Shown: one piece after another, positions 1 to 8,071 of the stretch
Layout of the letters: the number at the start of each line of letters is the position of its first letter
Position numbering within the stretch: the stretch's first letter is position 1
NCBI GenBank assembly: GCA_018365455.1
Contig: JAGZJZ010000017.1
Span: 62,001-126,000 of the forward strand
Direction: 5' to 3'
Origin: Clostridiales bacterium
GTDB lineage: Bacteria > Bacillota > Clostridia > Lachnospirales > Lachnospiraceae
Length of the DNA: 64,000 bases
The notes under the pieces: generated by a model
Told to the model about the DNA's origin: nothing
Database searches by the model: none
The model's input: only the letters and a program-made list of their open reading frames with translations
Position numbers and translations under genes: made by a program

Positions 1-114
1 CATCGGGAGATTGCCAATTCGAAATTATATGTACTGGAAAATAGTGCCCATGGGGTATTTTATGATGAATTGGACCGGTTTAATGAGTGCTTTCTTGAAT
101 TCATAAACGAATAA
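1..114 (+). CDS. Alpha/beta hydrolase, C-terminal end only (partial)
   Basis: Frame 1 is open from the window edge to a TAA at 112-114 and gives 37 residues. The piece LYVLENSAHGVFYDE followed by a phenylalanine-rich helix ending in EFINE is typical of the last strand, catalytic-histidine loop and last helix of alpha/beta hydrolases (the His in SAHG would be the charge-relay histidine). The rest of the gene lies upstream of the window, so the substrate cannot be inferred. The family call rests on this short tail only. Confidence 0.6.
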   Translation, partial: HREIANSKLYVLENSAHGVFYDELDRFNECFLEFINE

Positions 115-124
115 ACTGGATGAA

Positions 125-171
125 GGAAGGAATGGAATCCATATAAAAGTTGCCATTCCTTCCTATTATTA
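125..171 (+). terminator. Hairpin after the hydrolase gene
   Basis: GGAAGGAATGG at 125-135 pairs perfectly with CCATTCCTTCC at 153-163. It is followed by TATTATTAT, a weak T-rich tail. It sits 11 bp after the stop codon, as expected for an intrinsic terminator. Confidence 0.6.
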
Positions 172-333
172 TAGATTCTGGTCATATAAACAGCTTTGTA
201 TCTAAAAAAGCGCTTGCTGTTTGTTACCTCAAATTATATAATGATGTTATATGGATGATACTCATACAAAGGGCCGCTGAATAGAATGACATGAGAATGT
301 AAATCTACGGGGTATTATTCCGGGGGATGGAAA

Positions 334-2565
334 TTGAAAAAAAGAATTATAAAATATCGGTCGGTTTTTCTGGTGCTTGTCTTATTAATAGCAGCTATAG
401 TAGCAGGTGTAATTTGTGTGGACTTTACATTGCAGACAAATAATAATTCCCAGAAACTTTCTATGGACATTACAGCAAGGGATATTCAAAAGAAGTGCAT
501 AAATATCTCGTTTATTCTGGATGATCATTTTTCGGATATGGAATCCCTGGCGACAACGATTTCCAAATTCGATCATTATGACAACGAAGATTTGATGGAC
601 ATCCTTGCACAGTTCGGGGATCATCATGATAATTGCCGGGTAGGTGTAGCTGATTCTGATGGACGGACTTATGAAAATGGCATGGAGGAAATCTCCATCG
701 CTGACCGAGATTATTTTAAAAGCGCCATAAAAGGCGGAAGGGTTATTTCTGACCTGATTAAATCCAAAGTAACTGGCGAGTACAGTATTATATTTGCAGT
801 GCCCATATACCGGGAAGGAAAAGCAGTGGGGGTATTGCGTACCGTCTATCAGAATATACAGTTAAACCGCCTCCTTCATGTATCCGGAATGGATGCCCAG
901 GAAAATGCCTATATTGTGCAAAGGGATGGAACTATTGCCCTGTCCATGAACGGAGAACTGTGTGGAGAAAATATTAAGGCAGCATTGGGGACTGAGACAG
1001 CGCAGGGAGACATAGATCAAATTCATTATAATATGGGGAAAACCACGGTGGGAAATCTGGCTTTTGAGGTGGATGAATCCCTGTACTATTGCAATTATGC
1101 ACCTGTGCCCGGCGGAAAATGGTACCTGTTTAACATTTCATCAGCATCAAAGCTTGGGGTATATACGTCTAAAAGTACTGTTACAGGCATGTTTTTTATG
1201 GTTAAAATGGTGGTATTGTTTCTGGTCATTATGGGAGGGATTTTGTGCTACCTGTATCTCAATAACAAGCAGATGCGCAAACTGGCGAATTTACTGGAGA
1301 ACGTATCCAGCCATGCACCCGGAGGAATGTTCCGCTATGATCCCAAAACCATGCAGCTTTCGTTTATAAATAAAGGATTGTTCCAGATGCTGGGCTGTCC
1401 GGAAGAAGAGTTTAAAGAGTATTACCACAACAACTATCTGGAAATGGTTTATGATCCGGACAGGCAGATGGTATTAGATAAAATAGAGAAAATGCTGCCG
1501 GATCTGCCGGAACGAAAAAGCTTTAAAATGAGGTTTCGGTTAAATTCCCACTCCACACCGGCCTACTGGGTGCAGCAGGTCAGCAATATTTTTGAAGAAG
1601 AAGGGGAGCTGCACGTCTATGGAATCCTGGTAGACATTGATGAATATAAAGCATTTGAAGATGAACTGTCATTTAACAACCAGCGATATAAAATTATTGT
1701 AAACCAGATGGAATCCTGCTTTGTGGAATATGATGTCCGTAATATGCACATTCTTGTGATGCAAAATTTTGAAGAGATGTTTGGCAGAAAACTGGAGCAG
1801 GGGATCGAAGAAGACGAAGGTAAAAATTTCGTATTTGAAGAAGACTGGCTCATGATTAAGGAGCATTTCCGTAAAGTTCTCTGCGGGGAAAAGCCCTATG
1901 AAGAGTGTGAAGGTAGAATAAAAAAAGAGGATGGGTCTTATCTGTGGTGTCTCATCCGTTTCTATTCTATGGTAGATGAAAACGGAGAAATCAGCCGTCT
2001 AATCTGCAAGATAAACAACATTGACAAACGCAAGCGCCGTTCTATTGAATTAGAAAGTAAGGTGCAAAAAGATCCGATGACAGGTCTTTATAACAAGAGT
2101 GTATCCAAAAAACTGATAGAAGATCATCTGGAATCAGCACCAAATGATATTCAGGGATTATTTGTTCTGGATATCGATAATTTCAAAGGCATCAACGACA
2201 ACTATGGACACCACAATGGAGACCGGGTTCTGAATATGATGGCAGAAATCCTTCACAATCTGTTCCGCAAAAGCGATGTGGTTGGAAGAATTGGAGGAGA
2301 TGAGTTTATCGTATGCATGAAAGACTGCTACAATGAAGAATATGCCATGAAAAAAGCAGACCAGTTGTCACAGGACTTCGCTGACATCACGTCAAAAGCA
2401 AAAATTGCTGCAACCTGCAGTATCGGTGTGGCACTTTATCCAAATCATGGAAAAGACTGGGATGAATTATTTGAAAAAGCTGACATTGCGTTGTACCAGG
2501 CAAAAAGACGAGGGAAAAATCAGTATGCGGTTTATTGTGATGATGGGGCTGTGGAGAAAGAATAA
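334..2565 (+). CDS. Membrane-bound diguanylate cyclase with Cache-like sensor, PAS region and GGDEF domain
   Basis: Predicted to make cyclic di-GMP from two GTP in response to an extracellular signal. The 743-residue protein has a membrane segment at about 11-31, an extracytoplasmic Cache-like region of about 250 residues, a second membrane segment near 285-308, two PAS-like segments (about 315-445 and 450-575), and a C-terminal GGDEF domain. The active-site motif RIGGDEF is intact. An RxxD product-inhibition site (RKSD) lies five residues before GGDEF, so feedback inhibition is likely. There is no EAL domain. The start is TTG at 334 with a GGGGG Shine-Dalgarno run at 322-326; the ATG at 327 is in another frame. 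A decayed GGDEF/EAL gene lies at 13731-14757. The ligand is unknown. Confidence 0.88.
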   Translation: MKKRIIKYRSVFLVLVLLIAAIVAGVICVDFTLQTNNNSQKLSMDITARDIQKKCINISFILDDHFSDMESLATTISKFDHYDNEDLMDILAQFGDHHDNCRVGVADSDGRTYENGMEEISIADRDYFKSAIKGGRVISDLIKSKVTGEYSIIFAVPIYREGKAVGVLRTVYQNIQLNRLLHVSGMDAQENAYIVQRDGTIALSMNGELCGENIKAALGTETAQGDIDQIHYNMGKTTVGNLAFEVDESLYYCNYAPVPGGKWYLFNISSASKLGVYTSKSTVTGMFFMVKMVVLFLVIMGGILCYLYLNNKQMRKLANLLENVSSHAPGGMFRYDPKTMQLSFINKGLFQMLGCPEEEFKEYYHNNYLEMVYDPDRQMVLDKIEKMLPDLPERKSFKMRFRLNSHSTPAYWVQQVSNIFEEEGELHVYGILVDIDEYKAFEDELSFNNQRYKIIVNQMESCFVEYDVRNMHILVMQNFEEMFGRKLEQGIEEDEGKNFVFEEDWLMIKEHFRKVLCGEKPYEECEGRIKKEDGSYLWCLIRFYSMVDENGEISRLICKINNIDKRKRRSIELESKVQKDPMTGLYNKSVSKKLIEDHLESAPNDIQGLFVLDIDNFKGINDNYGHHNGDRVLNMMAEILHNLFRKSDVVGRIGGDEFIVCMKDCYNEEYAMKKADQLSQDFADITSKAKIAATCSIGVALYPNHGKDWDELFEKADIALYQAKRRGKNQYAVYCDDGAVEKE

Positions 2566-2613
2566 CTATGATAAATACCAATATAAAATAATAGAAAGAT
2601 AACAGGTGAATTC

Positions 2614-4173
2614 GTGAAGGCAGGAACAGAAAGAAGAGAAATGAAAAAGATGGGTGGCCGAAAGGATTATCAAAATAAGGATTGGGATCGGAAAGATTTT
2701 GATAAAGGCAAGCCAGGGAAGAAGAAGGCCGAGGCGATAAATAAAGGTAAGGCATTCAGAACAGCAGCAGAGATAGATGATATCAAGGGAAACAAGGGTT
2801 CAGGAATAAAGAGGGAAGATTGGAAAAATAAAAAGACGAAATCCGGGCAGAATGGGAATAAAAGAGAAGATAGAAAACCGGGAGCGGTGACGGGGAAATG
2901 GGAAAATAAAAAACCGGGAGCGGCATCCGGAAATAAACAATTCGGCAGATTAAACGGGGACACTAAAAAGAATGGTATAAAGACTCTCTTTGCAGAAAGA
3001 CAAAAAGAAGATACGAAAAAAGGAAATGGTATGGCTGTGTGCCCTGTTTCTAAAAAATGCGGTGGATGTCAGTACCAGGGAATTCCTTACCAGGAGCAGT
3101 TAAAATTAAAGGAAAAGGAAATTCAAAAGTGGATTGGAAAGTTCTGTAAAGTAAATGCTGTGATTGGAATGGAAAATCCGTATCATTATCGAAATAAAGT
3201 TCACGCAGTTTTTGACCGGGATAAAAGAGGAAATCCCATCTGTGGTGTTTACCAGGCGGGAACCCACAAGGTGGTTCCAATAGAATCTTGCATGATAGAA
3301 GACCAAAAAGCCGATGAAATCATTCAAAGTATACGGGGACTTCTAAAATCATTTAAAATCAGAACGTATGACGAGGATACCGGATATGGACTCCTTCGGC
3401 ATGTGCTTGTGAAACGTGGATTTACCACGAATGAAATCATGGTGGTACTGGTGACAGCCTCTCCTGTATTCCCATCCAAAAACAATTTTGTCGGAGCCAT
3501 TCGTAAACTTCATCCGGAGATTACAACCATCATCCAGAATGTAAATGCCAGAGGAACCAGCATAGTCCTTGGGGATAAAGAAAAAACACTGTTTGGAAAA
3601 GGCTACATTGAGGATGTACTCTGTGGCTGCACATTCCGTATCTCTTCCAAATCCTTCTATCAGGTGAACCCGGTACAGACGGAAGTTCTGTACAAAAAAG
3701 CCATTGATGCAGCGGGCCTCACAGGAAAGGAACTGGTAATTGATGCATATTGCGGCATTGGAACAATCGGTTTAATTGCAAGCAAAAAAGCAAAGCGGGT
3801 AATTGGCGTGGAGTTAAACAAAGATGCAGTCCGTGACGCAATAACCAATGCCAGGCGCAATGAGATCGAAAATGTAAAATTTTATTGTGCCGATGCAGGA
3901 GATTTCATGGCGGATATGGCAGCACAGGGCGAAAAAGCTGATGTAGTATTTATGGATCCGCCAAGAAGCGGAAGTACAGAACAATTTATGGATTCCATGG
4001 TGCAGATGGCACCGGAGAAAGTGGTTTATGTTTCCTGTAATCCGGAGACGTTAGGCAGGGATTTAGAGTATTTGACAAAGAAAGGGTATGGATGTAAGGG
4101 GAGTTGGGGTGTGGATATGTTTGCTTGGACTGGGCACGTGGAGACCGCCGTGCTTCTCGTGCGGAAACCTTGA
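2614..4173 (+). CDS. rlmD: 23S rRNA (uracil-5-)-methyltransferase, RlmD/RumA family, with basic N-terminal extension
   Basis: SAM-dependent enzyme making 5-methyluridine in rRNA (U1939-type, or RlmCD-type dual specificity). The catalytic part starts near residue 135 with cysteines in CPVSKKCGGCQY that probably bind a [4Fe-4S] cluster. It has the SAM motif VIDAYCGIGTIGL, the MDPPRSGS motif and the nucleophile Cys in YVSCNPETLGRD. The first ~130 residues are a Lys/Gly/Asn-rich, probably disordered RNA-binding-like tail in place of the TRAM domain common in RumA. GTG at 2614 has AGGTGA just upstream; ATG at 2641 is an alternative start and would shorten only the tail. The gene lies 48 bp after the diguanylate cyclase. 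Its last 39 bp recur, diverged, at 6211-6249. Confidence 0.88.
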   Translation: MKAGTERREMKKMGGRKDYQNKDWDRKDFDKGKPGKKKAEAINKGKAFRTAAEIDDIKGNKGSGIKREDWKNKKTKSGQNGNKREDRKPGAVTGKWENKKPGAASGNKQFGRLNGDTKKNGIKTLFAERQKEDTKKGNGMAVCPVSKKCGGCQYQGIPYQEQLKLKEKEIQKWIGKFCKVNAVIGMENPYHYRNKVHAVFDRDKRGNPICGVYQAGTHKVVPIESCMIEDQKADEIIQSIRGLLKSFKIRTYDEDTGYGLLRHVLVKRGFTTNEIMVVLVTASPVFPSKNNFVGAIRKLHPEITTIIQNVNARGTSIVLGDKEKTLFGKGYIEDVLCGCTFRISSKSFYQVNPVQTEVLYKKAIDAAGLTGKELVIDAYCGIGTIGLIASKKAKRVIGVELNKDAVRDAITNARRNEIENVKFYCADAGDFMADMAAQGEKADVVFMDPPRSGSTEQFMDSMVQMAPEKVVYVSCNPETLGRDLEYLTKKGYGCKGSWGVDMFAWTGHVETAVLLVRKP

Positions 4174-4300
4174 TTCTAGGCGGGTTTGCGGGATTATTTG
4201 GAGAAAATGGAGTTGTGTTTTGGAGGAAGGTGAGATGGATAAGTTTCCGCAGATAGGGGGACGGGGATAACGCCGGAGAGTTTGAAAATGAGGGGTTTGC
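4135..4300 (+). repeat. Copy A of a long imperfect direct repeat: rlmD 3' end plus downstream DNA
   Basis: This stretch covers the last 13 codons of rlmD (HVETAVLLVRKP, stop) and about 127 bp of noncoding DNA. It aligns along its whole length with 6211-6377. Shared landmarks are GTGCGGAAACCTTGATTCTA, TGGAGTTGTGTT, AAGGTGAGATGGAT, AGTTTCCGCAGA and AATGAGGGGTTTGC. Similarity extends past the stop codon, so it is a segmental duplication and not only protein conservation. Confidence 0.85.
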
Positions 4301-4390
4301 TATGTGAATTGAACTATGTAGCAAAACCATACTACTGTAAAATAGTTAAATATTATGATAATTTTATAGGTTGGAATTTGAGGTGATAGA

Positions 4391-4870
4391 ATGTTGGAGG
4401 CAATTACCTACCAGAATATGTTAAGAGATATTAACAGCAATGAAATTAAGGAAGATACTATTGGAATATTGATTACACGTCCCGATTTAGAAGTTGGGAA
4501 AAGTATTTTAAATAGCTTGAATTATTTTCATCATCTTAGTAGAAATAATACAAATTTTTATTTGCCTGGATATGGAGCATACTGGTATGAAAGTTATCCA
4601 GACGGACAAGTGGTAACCAAAATTGAGGGTGTTGACTGGTCTTTTAGCGATAAAATGTTTGTCTGTTTTATAAATGATTTAGAGACGTATAGTAAGTGGG
4701 AATATTCAGGTGAAAGTGAGTTGCTCATGTTGGAATATAAAGATGGCATACTGTCTTATGATAATATGATGCAATTCTATTTAGATAATATGATGCGGGA
4801 TAGGGTTATCGTTTCAATTCCTTCATTTTTTCAACAGCTACTTAGAATCTATAAAATGATAAATCATTAA
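4391..4870 (+). CDS. Hypothetical protein, probably frameshifted at its 3' end
   Basis: I do not recognise this 159-residue protein. It is acidic and rich in Asn, Tyr and Phe, with no signal peptide or membrane segment. It starts at ATG 4391 with GAGGTGATAG just before. The reading frame stops at 4868-4870, but the -1 frame stays open from there to a TGA at 5005-5007 and encodes about 47 plausible residues (LKDISNAFGKDKLIQ, then NVFVQEKYFCIRN). The ancestral gene may therefore have been about 205 codons (4391-5007) and is now frameshifted near 4850-4866. It is AT-rich and lies between the two rlmD-end copies, just before a YhcG-type nuclease, which suggests an acquired cargo gene. Function unknown. 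Confidence 0.55.
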   Translation: MLEAITYQNMLRDINSNEIKEDTIGILITRPDLEVGKSILNSLNYFHHLSRNNTNFYLPGYGAYWYESYPDGQVVTKIEGVDWSFSDKMFVCFINDLETYSKWEYSGESELLMLEYKDGILSYDNMMQFYLDNMMRDRVIVSIPSFFQQLLRIYKMINH

Positions 4871-5034
4871 AAGATATTAGTAATGCATTTGGAAAGGATA
4901 AATTAATCCAAGTAACTAAAGAAAATATTTTAAATAATATTCCATCAAGTCTGGCAAATGTATTTGTACAGGAAAAATATTTCTGTATTCGAAATTGTGG
5001 TAAATGAGATGTAGGCAATTTTAGGAGGAATCAA

Positions 5035-6042
5035 ATGGAACATCAATTTTATGAACAAATTAAAAGAATTCTTTCTGAAGCCAGAAACAAAGTATATCAA
5101 ACAGCAAACTTTGCAATGGTGGAAGCATACTGGAATATAGGGAAAAGTATCGTGGAACAGCAGGATGGCTATGAAAAAGCAGAATATGGAAGTAGATTAA
5201 TAGCGGAATTATCCAAACAGATGACTGTAGATTTTGGTAAAGGTTTTACACCGACTAATCTTAAATACATGAGACAGTTTTATCTGACATTTCCAAATAG
5301 TCACGCACTGCGTGACGAATTGAGTTGGACACATTATCGCCTACTCATGCGCGTGGAAAATGAAAATGCCCGTCAATTCTATACAGAAGAAGCAATAAAA
5401 TCGAATTGGAGCACACGGCAGTTGGAAAGGCAAATTAATTCTTTTTTTTATGAAAGGCTGTTATCCAGCCAAAATAAAGAAACGGTTTCAGAAGAAATCC
5501 AGAAATTGGAGCCTGCAAAAGTACCAGAGGATATTATCCGCGATCCATATGTATTAGAGTTTCTGGGATTAAGTCCGAATGATGATTTTTATGAGAGCGA
5601 CCTTGAAGAAGCATTGATAACACATTTACAGAAATTCCTCTTAGAGTTGGGGCGAGGGTTTTCTTTTGTTGCCAGACAAAAGCGGATTACATTTGATGGA
5701 CGCCATTTTCGAATAGATCTTGTCTTTTATAATTACATTCTGAAATGCTTTGTATTAATTGATTTAAAAATTGGAGATTTGACACATCAGGATTTGGGGC
5801 AAATGCAGATGTATGTCCATTATTACGAACGTGAATTGATGAATGAGGGGGATAATCCGCCGATAGGAATTGTACTTTGTGCGGATAAAAGTGAATCTGT
5901 AGTAAAGTATACATTGCCAGAAAATGAAACACAGATTTTTGCGTCAAAGTATAAGCTATACCTTCCAAGCGAAGAAGAACTGTCACAGGAATTGCAAAGA
6001 GAGTATAGAGCATTGGAATATGATAAAGAAAAATCAAAATAA
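5035..6042 (+). CDS. YhcG/DUF1016 family PDDEXK nuclease
   Basis: The 335-residue protein has the family layout: an N-terminal helical DUF1016_N domain (about 1-150) and a C-terminal PD-(D/E)XK-type nuclease fold (about 165-320). Candidate catalytic residues are the Asp in FRIDLVFYN and the DLK of VLIDLKIGDL. Members are often found near restriction-modification and other defence genes, or alone as here; the physiological role is not established. A clear AGGAGG lies at 5023-5028, before the ATG at 5035. It has no partner gene except the frameshifted hypothetical upstream, and the pair sits inside the rlmD 3'-end repeat, which suggests horizontal acquisition. Confidence 0.85.
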   Translation: MEHQFYEQIKRILSEARNKVYQTANFAMVEAYWNIGKSIVEQQDGYEKAEYGSRLIAELSKQMTVDFGKGFTPTNLKYMRQFYLTFPNSHALRDELSWTHYRLLMRVENENARQFYTEEAIKSNWSTRQLERQINSFFYERLLSSQNKETVSEEIQKLEPAKVPEDIIRDPYVLEFLGLSPNDDFYESDLEEALITHLQKFLLELGRGFSFVARQKRITFDGRHFRIDLVFYNYILKCFVLIDLKIGDLTHQDLGQMQMYVHYYERELMNEGDNPPIGIVLCADKSESVVKYTLPENETQIFASKYKLYLPSEEELSQELQREYRALEYDKEKSK

Positions 6043-6176
6043 CTTTACTTAAAAAAAGTGTAATTTTTGTGGGAGGGTTATTGAAAGGGGGAAATTTATT
6101 CATAAAGGGGTGGTTTTCGTTCAAAGGGGGTAAAATTGACGAAGAAATTTACCCCATCATTATGTAATGCAAATAC

Positions 6177-6192
6177 TTTTGCCATGTAGTAT
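6177..6192 (+). repeat. 16-bp direct repeat, left copy
   Basis: TTTTGCCATGTAGTAT is identical to 7853-7868. Similarity continues weakly for about 25 bp past each copy (about 15 of 25 positions). The two copies bracket the repeat-domain gene and its Cys-rich continuation. Confidence 0.6.
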
Positions 6193-6210
6193 AAAATCTT
6201 CGTCCCACCG

Positions 6211-6377
6211 CATGTTGAAACCGTCGTGTTGCTTGTGCGGAAACCTTGATTCTACGGGCGTTTACGGAATTTTTAATGCCAATATGGAGTTGTGTTCTTG
6301 CGGAAGGTGAGATGGATCAGTTTCCGCAGACTGGGTGACGGATATAACGCCGTATAGTTAGAGAATGAGGGGTTTGC
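6211..6377 (+). repeat. Copy B of the rlmD 3'-end direct repeat
   Basis: Translated in frame, it begins HVETVVLLVRKP followed by TGA, matching the C-terminus of RlmD at 4135-4173 and even closer to the usual family ending (VV in place of AV). It then continues through the same noncoding landmarks to 6377. No methyltransferase body precedes it, so it is a gene-end remnant. Confidence 0.85.
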
Positions 6378-6538
6378 CGGATATTAGTACAATCTGGCAA
6401 AACTTTTTACTGTTTGGCAAAAGGTTTATCAAGTTGGACTTGATACTGTATAAATCAAAGGTGTTGTAACGTTTTAGTTAAAAATCCCATATTATAACCT
6501 GAGCATTTTAAAAAAATATAAATATGAAGGAGAGTTAT

Positions 6539-7405
6539 ATGGCGGATATAAAACAAGATCTCTTGGGATTACAGTATAGTGGGGACTTCTCTATTAAAGG
6601 TTTGCAAGAAGCTGACATCGACCTCAACTTAAATCTGGTTTCCAATAAGTCTGCGACAGTACATGGCAACATAACTGATGGCAAAGTTCCCATCTCCAAC
6701 GCTACTGTCAAGTTGTTTGATAGTAAGGGGCTGCCCTTTAAACACACATTAACGAATGAGAATGGACTATATTCTATGGATGGGATTCCCGCTGGAACTT
6801 ACAGTGTGGGAACGGTAAAAGAAGGTTACCGTCTAAGTGACACGGTGGGGGTTACATTATCTGAAAATGATGTCACAGAAATTAACTTTGTCTGTAAGCC
6901 TGATGAAACATTGTCACTTGGAGCTATCGCAGGTATTTTGAGAATAAATGAACATGAAGGAAAAAATGAACCTCTTTCGAACGCTAAAATAGCTCTGTTG
7001 GACATCAATGATAATGTTGTGGCAACTACCTATACAGCAGATGATGGGGAATTTGCGTTTTACGATGTTGCGAATGGTAAATATACGGTTATTTCCACGG
7101 CAGATGGGTATTTACCGGCATCTCCAATGACAGTTACGATTACTGATGGTTCTATTGCAAATATTACAATGGCCATGAATGTGGATTCGAGAACTTATAA
7201 TGGTACTGTAAGTGGTGTCATCCGTGATAATAATGGTCACGCTGTGGCTGGCTGCTTTGTAGGTTTATATCAAATTATTAAACAAGAGGATGGTACTGTA
7301 AAGGAAATCTTGGTAGCAACTACAAAAGCCAATAATGCGGGAAAGTATATGTTCGGCAGTGTAAGCGAAGGTCAGTATATGGTCAAGGCAAAAATGAACA
7401 AATAA
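6539..7405 (+). CDS. Protein with three carboxypeptidase-regulatory-like (Cna-B/SdrD-type) beta domains
   Basis: 288 residues from ATG 6539, chosen because AAGGAGAG at 6527-6534 precedes it; an earlier in-frame ATG at 6524 lies upstream of that site. After about 30 residues come three repeated beta-sandwich units of about 85-95 residues, each with the pattern G-x-V-x-D/N...V-x-L-x-D...T-x-x-x-G-x-Y/F-x-F/M...G-x-Y-x-V. Examples are ISNATVKLFDSKG and NENGLYSMDGIPAGTYSV. There is no signal peptide or LPXTG anchor, so localisation is unclear. Such domains usually serve as structural or adhesive modules. The last unit runs straight into another open frame at 7406 (see the next entry), so the annotated C-terminus may be artificial. 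Confidence 0.7.
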   Translation: MADIKQDLLGLQYSGDFSIKGLQEADIDLNLNLVSNKSATVHGNITDGKVPISNATVKLFDSKGLPFKHTLTNENGLYSMDGIPAGTYSVGTVKEGYRLSDTVGVTLSENDVTEINFVCKPDETLSLGAIAGILRINEHEGKNEPLSNAKIALLDINDNVVATTYTADDGEFAFYDVANGKYTVISTADGYLPASPMTVTITDGSIANITMAMNVDSRTYNGTVSGVIRDNNGHAVAGCFVGLYQIIKQEDGTVKEILVATTKANNAGKYMFGSVSEGQYMVKAKMNK

Positions 7406-7419
7406 TCGGCAATTATCTT

Positions 7420-7893
7420 ATGCATGGATCTGGGGAACAATTTCACTTGAAAAGAAATGAAGAAGAAGATTGTAATTTGCGCTTGGAACCTGTTGCTTGT
7501 ATTTGCAGCATACGATTACACATTTATCATTGTAAGGTAAACGACTATGTTACATTATACAACTGTAAGGATAGTACTTGCATTCGGAAATCACTTTGTA
7601 AAGGGGGAGAGATCCAATTCGATTATCTTCCCTCAAGTACATATATTTTAGACATATTTGGAAGCGGAAGAACCTTCCGACTTCTTATTCCCACGCTTCC
7701 AGGGGGAAGTATTAATGTGTATTTATGTTTATGTTGTGGACATTTTTATAGTGATAGCAAATCATGTCGTCTTCTGTGCCATTCAAAGGCTGATCAAGTG
7801 TATTGTCTTTCAAAATTAACAAAAATCTGTAAATGCCTTTTTCTATGCAGCTTTTTGCCATGTAGTATCACATCCGTGTTCCGACGTATGTGA
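7420..7893 (+). CDS. Cys-rich hypothetical open frame, possibly the frameshifted C-terminus of the preceding gene
   Basis: The 157-residue frame begins at ATG 7420 with no ribosome site in front. The same frame is already open from 7336 and overlaps the end of the repeat-domain gene, joining it around the A5 run at about 7389-7394. The protein has 21 or so cysteines, including CLCCGHFYSDSKSCRLLCH, which looks metal-binding. It contains a segment (IRLHIYHCKVNDYVTLYNC) that could be another beta domain. Either a one-base indel split one longer protein or this is a translationally coupled small gene. I do not recognise a family. Confidence 0.45.
   Translation: MHGSGEQFHLKRNEEEDCNLRLEPVACICSIRLHIYHCKVNDYVTLYNCKDSTCIRKSLCKGGEIQFDYLPSSTYILDIFGSGRTFRLLIPTLPGGSINVYLCLCCGHFYSDSKSCRLLCHSKADQVYCLSKLTKICKCLFLCSFLPCSITSVFRRM
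7853..7868 (+). repeat. 16-bp direct repeat, right copy
   Basis: TTTTGCCATGTAGTAT, identical to 6177-6192. It lies within the 3' end of the Cys-rich frame. Confidence 0.6.
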
Positions 7894-8071
7894 TTTAGTT
7901 ACTGTACAATAGTAATCTATAATGATATAATAGATAAAATTAATTGAATTTGTATATTAATCAGGAGTCAACAATTTGTATTCTTCTTATTTAGTCAAAT
8001 AAAGGCAGCCAATGAAGGTTGTCTTTATAATTTCGTATTATGAAGTAATAATACATAGAATGGAGAAATCT

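Larger units (their letters stand above)
6043..6538. other. Noncoding stretch holding rlmD-end copy B
   Basis: About 500 bp without a convincing gene. It contains several AAAGGGG runs (6080-6130), a hairpin with GGGGTAAA at about 6127-6134 pairing with TTTACCCC at about 6148-6155, the 16-bp repeat at 6177-6192, and the diverged rlmD tail from 6211. Two TGGCAAAA blocks lie at about 6395-6422. Confidence 0.6.

Noticed and set aside
4135..6377. rlmD-end copies as classical att sites
   Set aside because: They are about 166 bp and clearly diverged, whereas att cores are short and identical; no integrase lies between them.
7381..7405. Programmed -1 frameshift joining the repeat-domain and Cys-rich frames
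   Set aside because: The A5 run is not a full slippery heptamer, and no downstream stem or pseudoknot is evident.
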